Below, in pieces: positions 5,871-11,939 of a stretch of DNA of 12,374 nt. Made by a program: the position numbers and the translations under genes. The DNA is from Candidatus Helarchaeota archaeon (GTDB lineage Archaea > Asgardarchaeota > Lokiarchaeia > Helarchaeales > JABXJV01), in contig JABXJV010000437.1 of NCBI GenBank assembly GCA_013375355.1, forward strand, positions 1-12,374. Reading direction: 5' to 3'. A model generated the notes under the pieces. The model worked only from the letters and a program-made list of their open reading frames with translations, was not told the origin of the DNA and did no database searches. Numbering within the stretch: position 1 is the first letter of the stretch; the number at the start of each line of letters is the position of its first letter.

Positions 5871-7271
5871 TTATATTTTTTTATACCAAATCGTTTTATT
5901 AGGCAAATCTTTAACTTCTATATTTAATTTATTTAATTCATCGCGAATCTTATCTGATAAAGCATAATCTTTATTCTGCCTTGCTTGTTGTCTTATTGCT
6001 AAGACCATATCTACCAATTTATCTGAAAAACTTTCCTTATTTTCCATATATATACCTAATATACTTCCCAATTCTAATAACAATTTATGAGCTCTTTCCA
6101 TTATTTCTGGATCAACAATTTCACTTGTTTGGGTTATTTTATTTATTTCTCGTGCTAGTGTTTGTAAATGAGATAAAGCAAGAGGGGTATTAAAATCGTC
6201 ATCCATTGCGAGTATAAATTCAGATTCGGTTTGTTGAATAGTTTTTTCCAATTCTGCTGTTAGTTTTTTCAACAAATTTTTATTTTCAGTAAAATGTGCA
6301 TTTCTTGAAGACTCTAAAGCCACATAAAATCTTTCGAGGACTCGTTGGGCATGATCTAAATTCTCTTCACAAAATTCCATTGGTTTTCGATAATGAGTTG
6401 AAATTAAAAAACAACGTAGATTTTCTGGAGACCTCTTCTCCAAAACTTCTTGAATAGTAAAGAAGTTCTTTAATGATTTTGACATTTTTTCCTTATTAAC
6501 TGTTAAAAATCCATTATGTATCCAATATTTAACAAATTTTTTTCCTGTATATGCCTCAGTTTGAGCAATTTCATTCTCATGATGAGGAAACACTAAATCT
6601 TGTCCTCCACCATGGATATCGAGCGTGCTCCCTAGATATTTTGTTGACATTATACTACATTCAATATGCCAACCAGGTCTTCCAAGTCCCCAAGGTGATT
6701 CCCAAAATGGCTCGTCTTCTTTTTTTCTCTTCCACAAAGCAAAATCTTTAGGATTTCGTTTATCAGGAGAATCTTCACTGTCTATGAGCTCTTCAAATGG
6801 TTTTCTTGATAATTTGCCATAATCTTGGAAGGAATCTACAGCGAAATAGACATTTCCATTTGATTCATATGCATATCCTTTTTGTATAAGAATCTTAATT
6901 GCTTCAATCATATCAGGAATGTGTTGTGTAGCTCGTGGAAAATAATCGGCTGATAATGCTCTCAATTTCTTCATATCTCTGAAATATAAATCTGTATATT
7001 TATCAGCAAGTTCAAAAATCGTTAAATTTTCCTCACGAGCCCTTTTTATTATTTTATCATCAATATCAGTTAAATTTTGAATGTATATTACATCAAAACC
7101 CCTAAATTTAAGATATCTATACATTATATCAAAAAAAACATAAGACCTAGCATGACCTACATGCGAATAATCGTATACTGTTGGTCCACAAACATACATC
7201 TTAACTTTATTTTTTTCTAAAGGAATGAATTCTTCTTTTTTTCCAGTTAAGTCATTATAAAGCTTTAACAT
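5871..7271 (-). CDS. cysS: Cysteinyl-tRNA synthetase
   Basis: Class I aminoacyl-tRNA synthetase that charges tRNA-Cys in the cytosol using ATP. Length (466) is normal. The Rossmann catalytic domain has the HIGH motif as HVGH (37-40) and KMSKS at 263-267. The catalytic zinc ligands that recognise the cysteine thiol are C28 (VCGPTVYDYSH), C205 (GWHIEC), H230 and E234 (FPHHENE). The C-terminal part (about 300-466) is the helical stem and anticodon-binding region, ending in the family's typical ALSDKIRDELNKLNIEVKD stretch. The ATG at 7271 has AAGGA 9 nt upstream. The gene for its substrate tRNA-Cys lies 66 nt upstream on the same strand, with no T-run terminator in between. A separate TATA-like ATATAATAA near 7310-7318 could also drive it. 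Presence of CysRS means the indirect SepRS/SepCysS route is not required. Confidence 0.98.
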   Translation of the reverse strand: MLKLYNDLTGKKEEFIPLEKNKVKMYVCGPTVYDYSHVGHARSYVFFDIMYRYLKFRGFDVIYIQNLTDIDDKIIKRAREENLTIFELADKYTDLYFRDMKKLRALSADYFPRATQHIPDMIEAIKILIQKGYAYESNGNVYFAVDSFQDYGKLSRKPFEELIDSEDSPDKRNPKDFALWKRKKEDEPFWESPWGLGRPGWHIECSIMSTKYLGSTLDIHGGGQDLVFPHHENEIAQTEAYTGKKFVKYWIHNGFLTVNKEKMSKSLKNFFTIQEVLEKRSPENLRCFLISTHYRKPMEFCEENLDHAQRVLERFYVALESSRNAHFTENKNLLKKLTAELEKTIQQTESEFILAMDDDFNTPLALSHLQTLAREINKITQTSEIVDPEIMERAHKLLLELGSILGIYMENKESFSDKLVDMVLAIRQQARQNKDYALSDKIRDELNKLNIEVKDLPNKTIWYKKI

Positions 7272-7337
7272 CTTGTTAGTTCCTTAGAGTTTCTGATTTA
7301 ATTAAGAAGTGAAATTATTATATTCCTATGAATATTT

Positions 7338-7427
7338 TGGAGCGGACGGAGAGATTTGAACTCCCGTGCATACAGCTCACTGCACTTAATGCTGCAGGCT
7401 GTTTCCTAACCACTCGGACACGTCCGC
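7338..7427 (-). tRNA. tRNA-Cys (GCA) with a 14-nt intron and encoded CCA
   Basis: On the minus strand the acceptor arms GCGGACG (7427-7421) and CGTCCGC (7348-7342) pair perfectly. A 3-bp D stem (TCC/GGA) encloses a loop containing GG, and the T arm is GGGAG/CTCTC around TTCAAAT. The anticodon stem is ACAGC (7402-7398) with GCTGT (7376-7372), but 21 nt lie between the arms instead of 7. Removing 14 nt (7391-7378, CATTAAGTGCAGTG) after position 37 leaves the loop CTGCAGA with anticodon GCA. In the precursor, CTGC pairs with GCAG of the intron, leaving three-base bulges AGC and TGA. This is the bulge-helix-bulge cut by archaeal splicing endonuclease, in a relaxed form because the inner loop is tiny. 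The discriminator is U73 (7341), the cysteine identity base, followed by genomic CCA (7340-7338). Confidence 0.95.
7378..7391 (-). other. 14-nt intron in tRNA-Cys
   Basis: Very short intron at the canonical 37/38 position. It ends TG before exon base A38, so the 3' bulge is TG|A and the 5' bulge AG|C. The 4-bp central helix pairs exon CTGC with intron GCAG. The remaining intron loop (ATTAAGT) can form at most one more pair. Exact cut sites are inferred from the usual bulge geometry. Confidence 0.85.
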
Positions 7428-7449
7428 AAGATCATATTATATTATTCGA

Positions 7450-7457
7450 ATATATAA
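7450..7457 (-). promoter_or_regulatory. TATA box of tRNA-Cys
   Basis: TTATATAT on the minus strand ends 22 nt before the first base of the mature tRNA. This is the spacing expected if transcription starts at or within a few bases of the tRNA 5' end. Confidence 0.6.
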
Positions 7458-7546
7458 CACTATTATATAATTATTTATTGAAAAATTTGATAAAAACAAT
7501 ATTAGTAATCAAAATTTTCTAATATTTGCTATCTTTAAAAATTTCA

Positions 7547-8314
7547 TCATTTATTTTCTTTTTTCATAATATGATTCCTGAAGACATATATCGCCCAACC
7601 TTGTGTATCTCTACCCCAACGTAGATATATCTCCTTCCATTTTTTAATTCGAGATATGATTTCTGCAAGATCTTGATCATCAGGGTTTTTACTTACATAA
7701 TCATCCGCTGCCCACCATTGGAATGTCTCATAATGATCCCAGTCGTCATGATTGCTTACTAAATTGTAAAGACAGGTTAATCCTTCTTCCTCCCCTAACT
7801 TCATATTTTCATAATGAGAGTGGTAATCCTCTTTCTTTATGTTCTCTGCCTTCAAATATTCTTCATTAGGTTCTTTTAACCAAAAAGGTTCTCCAATTAA
7901 AATTAGTCCATCTTGTTTTGTCATCTTTTTTAGAACTTTTATGGTTCCCAGATAACCACCATATACCCAGCTTGCACCTATACACATAGTTACATCAAAA
8001 AGTTCAGATGATTCGGGTTTATATTTTGCACCATCCATTTCTATAAATTTAATATCTGATTTAGGAACTCGTTTTTGCCGTTTTTCCGAACAATCTTTTA
8101 TACAAAAAGGTGATATATCAACACCGATACCAGATATATCATAAAGTTCAGCTAATCTGATTAGAAATTCTCCTTTTCCACAAGCTATGTCTAATACATA
8201 TGCTCCTCGTTTTAATTTGAGAAGTCTACAGAGCTTTTCAAACTTATCTTTATTCATTGGATTACATAATAAATGATTTTTATGAAGAATATCATAATAT
8301 TTCCACATGTCCAA
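7547..8314 (-). CDS. Class I SAM-dependent methyltransferase, substrate unknown
   Basis: A 255-residue soluble protein with the Rossmann methyltransferase signature. Motif I is VLDIACGKGEF (40-50), the acidic end of strand 2 is GVDIS (64-68), and motif III is EMDGAKY (92-98). The strand-4 region is FDVTMCIGASWVYGG (106-120) and strand 5 is GLILIGEPFW (136-145). The C-terminal part, rich in W, H and acidic residues (SNHDDWDHYETFQWWAADDY), probably forms the substrate lid. The start is TTG at 8314, with AGGTGA six nt upstream; the ATG two codons later is too far from that site. It diverges from the aminopeptidase gene, and both may use one AT box. The substrate could be a small molecule or a protein; nothing here decides. 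Confidence 0.85.
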   Translation of the reverse strand: MDMWKYYDILHKNHLLCNPMNKDKFEKLCRLLKLKRGAYVLDIACGKGEFLIRLAELYDISGIGVDISPFCIKDCSEKRQKRVPKSDIKFIEMDGAKYKPESSELFDVTMCIGASWVYGGYLGTIKVLKKMTKQDGLILIGEPFWLKEPNEEYLKAENIKKEDYHSHYENMKLGEEEGLTCLYNLVSNHDDWDHYETFQWWAADDYVSKNPDDQDLAEIISRIKKWKEIYLRWGRDTQGWAIYVFRNHIMKKENK

Positions 8315-8350
8315 TAAATTTCACCTAAATAAAGGAAATAATAGATAAAA

Positions 8351-8359
8351 TTTTTAAAT
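8351..8359. promoter_or_regulatory. AT box probably shared by two divergent genes
   Basis: TTTTTAAAT (ATTTAAAAA on the other strand) lies midway between the methyltransferase and the aminopeptidase. A start about 25 nt away in either direction falls just before each gene's ribosome site: AGGTGA at 8326-8321 leftward, GGAGG at 8382-8386 rightward. One box may therefore serve both genes, in a bidirectional promoter. Confidence 0.5.
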
Positions 8360-8393
8360 GTTATTAAATTAGATGGTCATTGGAGGAAATTTA

Positions 8394-9908
8394 ATGAAAA
8401 TCGAAGTGGAAAAAAACTCGCTCTTGAATGTCGATGCAGAATCCTTAGTTATTGGCATATTTGAAAACATAGAAGATTCAAAACACCTCATTGATGAAAT
8501 TGATGCAAAGCTGGATGGCTCTATTAATGAACGGATAGAAATTGGTGATTTTAAAGGAAAAATGGGACAAATTTCAACTATTTATACGCGTAAAAAGATT
8601 CCTGCTAAAAGAATTTTGTTGGTTGGCCTCGGTAAAAAAGAAGATTTAGATTATGAAAGAATTAGGCGAGTAAGTGGAATCGTAATAAAGAAAATTCGAG
8701 ATTCTGAGGTTAAAAAATTTAAAATCTGGCTAATGGGATTGGAAAAAACAGATCTAAAAGTTGAAGAAATAGCTCGAGCAATTACAGAAGGAGCTATATT
8801 AGGAAATTATAAATTTTATATACATAAGACTGAAAAATTAGATGAAATTAAGTTAGTAGAAGAATTTTCTGTTGTTTATAATGATTTAATTGATGAAATT
8901 AAGAATGGAATTCGATCTGGTCAAATAATTGCAGAGGCAACAAATTTTTCAAAAGATCTGACTAATGAACCAGCAAATATTGCAACTCCTACTTATATCG
9001 CAGAACAAGCAAAAAAAATGGCAGATGAATTAGGAATTAAATGTAACATTTATGGGGAAAAAGAAATAGAAGAAATGAAAATGGGTTCCTTTCTATCAGT
9101 CGCAAGAGGAAGTAATGAACCTTGTAAATTAGTAGTATTAGATTATAATCCTAATGAAAATTTAGAAACCATCGTTTTAATCGGAAAAGGAATTACTTTC
9201 GATACTGGTGGAATCTCCATTAAGCCATCAATGGGTATGTGGGAAATGAAGCAAGATATGGCTGGTGCGGCGGCAGTTATTGGGGCTTTAAAAGCTATTT
9301 CGCAGTTAAAAAGTCCATTACATATTGTAGGAATTACTCCGCTTACAGAAAACACACCTGGTGGTAGAGATCCTAATTTACCAGGAGATATAGTTAAGAG
9401 CCGTAAAGGTAAGACGATTGAAATTTTACATACTGATGCGGAAGGGCGTTTAATTCTTATTGATGTATTAGATTATGCTAATGAATTCAAGCCTAAAGTA
9501 GTTGTAGATATTGCCACTCTAACTGGGGCATGCGCTGTTGCCCTTGGAATTTACGCTTCTGGACTTTTCACTACAGACGATGATCTAGCAAATAAATTAA
9601 TTGAAGCCGGAGAAGAGACTCAAGAAAGATTATGGAGGCTTCCTTTATGGAAAGATCATGAGAAAATCATGGAGAGTAAGATAGCAGATGTTAGGAATAT
9701 TAATCCAAATCGTAAAGAAGGGGCTGGAGCTTCTAATGCGGCGGGATTTTTGAAACATTTCATTGGGGATTATAGATGGGCACATATTGATATAGCTGGT
9801 ACTGATTTGGAATCAAAAGGGAAAGATTATACTCCTCCAGGCGCATCAGGAGTTGGAGTTCGCTTAATTGTACAATTTCTTAAAAATTGGGGTAAAAAAA
9901 GTGGTTAA
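8394..9908 (+). CDS. pepA: Leucyl aminopeptidase, M17 family
   Basis: Two-metal aminopeptidase that removes N-terminal residues from peptides in the cytosol, usually as a hexamer; it would finish peptides released by the proteasome. Numbered from ATG 8394 the protein has 504 residues, the family norm. The N-terminal macro-like domain covers about 1-160 and the catalytic domain about 180-500. Metal and catalytic residues align with E. coli PepA: K265, D270 (GKGITFD), K277, D288, D348, E350 and R352. The M17 signature reads HTDAEGRL where NTDAEGRL is usual, a substitution next to the metal site. ATG 8394 is chosen because GGAGG lies 7 nt before it. An in-frame ATG at 8373 adds seven residues but precedes that ribosome site and lies near the predicted transcription start. 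Terminator signals after the gene are weak. Confidence 0.95.
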   Translation: MKIEVEKNSLLNVDAESLVIGIFENIEDSKHLIDEIDAKLDGSINERIEIGDFKGKMGQISTIYTRKKIPAKRILLVGLGKKEDLDYERIRRVSGIVIKKIRDSEVKKFKIWLMGLEKTDLKVEEIARAITEGAILGNYKFYIHKTEKLDEIKLVEEFSVVYNDLIDEIKNGIRSGQIIAEATNFSKDLTNEPANIATPTYIAEQAKKMADELGIKCNIYGEKEIEEMKMGSFLSVARGSNEPCKLVVLDYNPNENLETIVLIGKGITFDTGGISIKPSMGMWEMKQDMAGAAAVIGALKAISQLKSPLHIVGITPLTENTPGGRDPNLPGDIVKSRKGKTIEILHTDAEGRLILIDVLDYANEFKPKVVVDIATLTGACAVALGIYASGLFTTDDDLANKLIEAGEETQERLWRLPLWKDHEKIMESKIADVRNINPNRKEGAGASNAAGFLKHFIGDYRWAHIDIAGTDLESKGKDYTPPGASGVGVRLIVQFLKNWGKKSG

Positions 9909-9954
9909 TTAGGGAGAAAAAAACCAAATTCTTCTTTCACTTAATAATCGAAAA

Positions 9955-9985
9955 GTGTAGAAAAATAACTAAATATTTTCCACAC
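9955..9985 (+). promoter_or_regulatory. Inverted repeat around the TATA box of the ubiquitin-like gene
   Basis: Arms GTGTAGAAAA (9955-9964) and TTTTCCACAC (9976-9985) pair at 9 of 10 positions and enclose ATAACTAAATA, which contains a TATA-like CTAAATAT (9969-9976). A start site near 10000 would leave a leader of about 20 nt. The dyad could be an operator, or a hairpin at the end of the aminopeptidase transcript. Not tested. Confidence 0.4.
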
Positions 9986-10020
9986 TCCTATAATCTTAAC
10001 AAATTAAATAAGTGATAAAA

Positions 10021-10278
10021 ATGGTAAATTATCGATTTAGATTATTAGGAGTTCCCCCAGATCAAGCAGTAAAAACTGGAGATATTGATGTTAATCAAAA
10101 TGTCGCAGAAATAAAGAAGATAATAAGAAACGTATATAAATTAAACCCTATTGTGACAATTCAATTCATCCATAAAGGCAAAGTTTTACCTAATAATGTT
10201 AGATTTGCAAGTTTAGGTATAATCCCAAAAAAAGATGTTATAACAGTTATGGCAAGTCAAGTAGGGGGTAAAAATTAA
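10021..10278 (+). CDS. Ubiquitin-like protein with di-glycine followed by a two-residue tail
   Basis: An 85-residue beta-grasp protein matching ubiquitin along most of its length. Strand 2 is DIDVNQN, followed by the central helix VAEIKKIIRNVYK. The segment IQFIHKGKVLPNNVRFASLGI aligns with ubiquitin's LIFAGKQLEDGRTLSDYNI, and DVITVMASQVGG aligns with the last strand and LRLRGG end. The di-glycine is at 82-83 and is followed by K84 and N85. A protease of the JAMM/Rpn11 type would need to remove the last two residues to expose the conjugating glycine, as known for archaeal ubiquitin-like systems of Caldiarchaeum and Asgard archaea. ATG 10021 is chosen with GTGAT four nt upstream; GTG 10012 would overlap that site and add three residues. 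Archaeal SAMPs end directly at GG, so this is closer to ubiquitin. It is a single gene with no E1, E2, E3 or protease in the window. Confidence 0.85.
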   Translation: MVNYRFRLLGVPPDQAVKTGDIDVNQNVAEIKKIIRNVYKLNPIVTIQFIHKGKVLPNNVRFASLGIIPKKDVITVMASQVGGKN

Positions 10279-10292
10279 TTTTTTTTATTTTT
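10279..10292 (+). terminator. T-rich terminator of the ubiquitin-like gene
   Basis: T8, A, T5 begins immediately after the TAA stop, an archaeal U-tract terminator. Confidence 0.6.
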
Positions 10293-10318
10293 AATTTATA
10301 TTAAGGGGATTTACCGAT

Positions 10319-10325
10319 AAAAAAA
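10319..10325 (-). terminator. T-run terminator after hsp20
   Basis: A7 on the plus strand (T7 in the transcript sense) 17 nt after the hsp20 stop codon, in the convergent gap with the ubiquitin-like gene. Confidence 0.5.
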
Positions 10326-10341
10326 GAATATTTTATATGGT

Positions 10342-10812
10342 TTATTCAATTTCTACTTTCTTCTTTGTTCTTTTTATTGGTGCATTGATTTGAAGGATAC
10401 CTTTTTTAAAATCGGCCTTTATATCATCAGTATTTATCTTTACTGGCAACTTCAACGATTTATGGAAATATTGAAAGTTTTTCTGAAATGATTCCGTTCC
10501 CCATTTTTCAAATTTAATTTCGGATTTCATTTTTGCTTCAATTTCTATTGAATCTTCTGTTACATTTATTTCAACATCAGATTTATCTACGTTGGGTAAA
10601 TCAGCTGTTAAAATAACCTCGTCTTTAGTAATTCTGTAATCTATCAATGGTTGAAGGCAACAGAGTTCATCGTCCCAACTTGGGGAAAAAGTGCGTAAAC
10701 TGAACATATCTCTAAATTTACGTTCCATATCTGCAAAAAGATCATCATATAGGTCAAATATTGACTTTCTATGCCTCATAATTTTCATTTTTTTGTTATT
10801 TTCTTCACTCAT
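10342..10812 (-). CDS. hsp20: Small heat-shock protein, Hsp20/alpha-crystallin family
   Basis: ATP-independent chaperone that holds unfolding proteins, normally as large oligomers in the cytosol. The 156 residues comprise a charged N-terminal arm (about 1-54), an alpha-crystallin domain (about 55-146) and a short basic tail. The domain contains PLIDYRITKDEVILTADLP, the loop around EKWGTESFQKNFQYF, and the hallmark A133-DFKK-G138-I-L140. The tail carries V153-E-I155, an I/V-x-I/V motif that docks into neighbouring subunits. The ATG at 10812 has a strong GAGGTG ribosome site that overlaps the TGA stop of the PAC2 gene; only 9 nt separate the genes, so they form one operon. A heat-shock chaperone made together with a proteasome-assembly protein suggests joint induction under protein stress (inference). 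Confidence 0.95.
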   Translation of the reverse strand: MSEENNKKMKIMRHRKSIFDLYDDLFADMERKFRDMFSLRTFSPSWDDELCCLQPLIDYRITKDEVILTADLPNVDKSDVEINVTEDSIEIEAKMKSEIKFEKWGTESFQKNFQYFHKSLKLPVKINTDDIKADFKKGILQINAPIKRTKKKVEIE

Positions 10813-10821
10813 TTTCCCACC

Positions 10822-11571
10822 TCACCCGTACATAGCTGGTAAATCAACAGGACTCATCCCTGGCACTTGTTTAGGCATTGTTTCTTGGGTTCGTGCCATA
10901 ACATCACGTAATTTTATTCGTAATTCTTCAGCTTTTTCCATTAATTCCTTGATATCAATATTTGAATCTATTATTTTATTTAGATCTGTAACAAGATTTG
11001 CTGACGCTTGAGGATCCGGATATTGGGCGAATGTTTCTACACCAAGGGCAATAATGGGTAAATCCTGTTTTATCGCTTCCCAAATTATCGCTGCGTGCAT
11101 ACCTGCTAGAATTCCTGTATCAATAGATTTGATATCTTTATCTTTTAATAGCTTTTCATGATCAATGTTATTTGAATTTGCAAATGTTGCAGGGTTTTCT
11201 ATATTCAAACGGTTAGGCACAGGAATGCCGTAAAGACTAATTACATTCTTTATACTTTTAGTTTTCAACCATTTAACCAAAGCTTTTGCTAATGGAAATA
11301 TTGCAGTAGGAGGAATTGGAATTTCGCTAATAACAACAGTAATTTCATCATTTGAATAAATTCTTACAGGAGATTGAAATTTTCCTCCATGCATCACAAC
11401 TAAAGGAGGAAATAACTCACTCTGAATATGTCCTTTCTCAGGTAACTTTAAAGTTTCAATGATGTGCATGCAACTGATAAGCCCAACTAGTCCAACATCT
11501 GGAAATCCAATCAGAACTGACTGAGATTTCACACTAATACCTTCAATAATTTCAACTGAATCTTCCGCCAT
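10822..11571 (-). CDS. PAC2-family proteasome assembly chaperone with HbYX-like C-terminus
   Basis: A 249-residue member of the PAC2 family, which includes eukaryotic proteasome assembly chaperone 2 and archaeal PbaA/PbaB. The N-terminal motif VLIGFPDVGLVG (19-30) and the later GVETFAQYPDPQASANLV (177-194) are the family hallmarks. A C-terminal helix (about 205-228) precedes a flexible proline-rich tail. The final residues are M247-Y248-G249, fitting the hydrophobic-tyrosine-any (HbYX) motif that proteasome activators and some assembly chaperones insert into pockets of the 20S alpha ring. ATG 11571 is preferred: GGAAGGA is 5 nt upstream. The frame extends to GTG 11610, but a TATA box at 11621-11629 would start the RNA near 11600, excluding that start. 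It is first gene of an operon with hsp20. The role in proteasome assembly is inferred from the family. Confidence 0.88.
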   Translation of the reverse strand: MAEDSVEIIEGISVKSQSVLIGFPDVGLVGLISCMHIIETLKLPEKGHIQSELFPPLVVMHGGKFQSPVRIYSNDEITVVISEIPIPPTAIFPLAKALVKWLKTKSIKNVISLYGIPVPNRLNIENPATFANSNNIDHEKLLKDKDIKSIDTGILAGMHAAIIWEAIKQDLPIIALGVETFAQYPDPQASANLVTDLNKIIDSNIDIKELMEKAEELRIKLRDVMARTQETMPKQVPGMSPVDLPAMYG

Positions 11572-11620
11572 ATTATTCCTTCCATTATTAGATTTAGTAT
11601 TTCTAATCACTATTACTTAG

Positions 11621-11629
11621 TTATAAATT
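11621..11629 (-). promoter_or_regulatory. Putative TATA box of the PAC2-hsp20 operon
   Basis: AATTTATAA on the minus strand, about 50 nt before the chosen ATG. The predicted start near 11600 gives a leader of about 28 nt containing the ribosome site. Confidence 0.5.
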
Positions 11630-11847
11630 TTTTCAATAAAAATAATATCTTTTTCAAAAAATTGAATATATTTTCTGAATTGAATGATGTTTAATTATTT
11701 TTCTAAATAATTGAATGATTTTTATTAAATTTCGTTAGAATCATTTCTTAAAACATTGGATAACAAAGGTTTTTATTGCATTTTCGTTTAATAAATAATT
11801 TTTCCGTTCTTAAGGTTTAAGTCACACCTAGTTAGTAACACTTATAT

Positions 11848-11873
11848 ATTATGATTCTATAAAAGATCATAAT
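11848..11873 (+). promoter_or_regulatory. Perfect dyad enclosing the TATA box of grpE: likely operator
   Basis: Arms ATTATGAT (11848-11855) and ATCATAAT (11866-11873) are exact reverse complements and flank TCTATAAAAG, which holds a good TATA box (TATAAAA, 11858-11864). A dimeric regulator bound here would cover the TATA box and compete with TBP. Transcription would start near 11885, giving a leader of about 55 nt. The sequence does not match the Phr heat-shock operator I know from Pyrococcus, so the regulator is unknown. Confidence 0.55.
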
Positions 11874-11939
11874 GGATAATTTACTCACAAGTTGTGATAA
11901 AACTATAAGAATTACATTACAAAATATGGAATGATAAAA

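Larger units (their letters stand above)
11572..11939. other. Divergent regulatory region between PAC2 and grpE
   Basis: About 370 nt with no reading frame worth calling. It holds the PAC2-hsp20 promoter at its left end and the grpE promoter with its dyad at its right end. In between there is a weak 7-bp inverted repeat (AATGATT 11714-11720 with AATCATT 11739-11745), which may be chance in such AT-rich DNA. A short palindrome GTTAGTAAC lies at 11831-11839, just upstream of the grpE dyad. Confidence 0.5.

Noticed and set aside
7328..7522. Plus-strand reading frame of 64 codons
   Set aside because: It runs antisense through the tRNA-Cys; its RTERFELPC-type start is the familiar artefact of translating the reverse of a tRNA.
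9143..9355. 70-codon minus-strand frame inside the aminopeptidase
   Set aside because: It is antisense to strongly conserved catalytic motifs of pepA and has no independent support.
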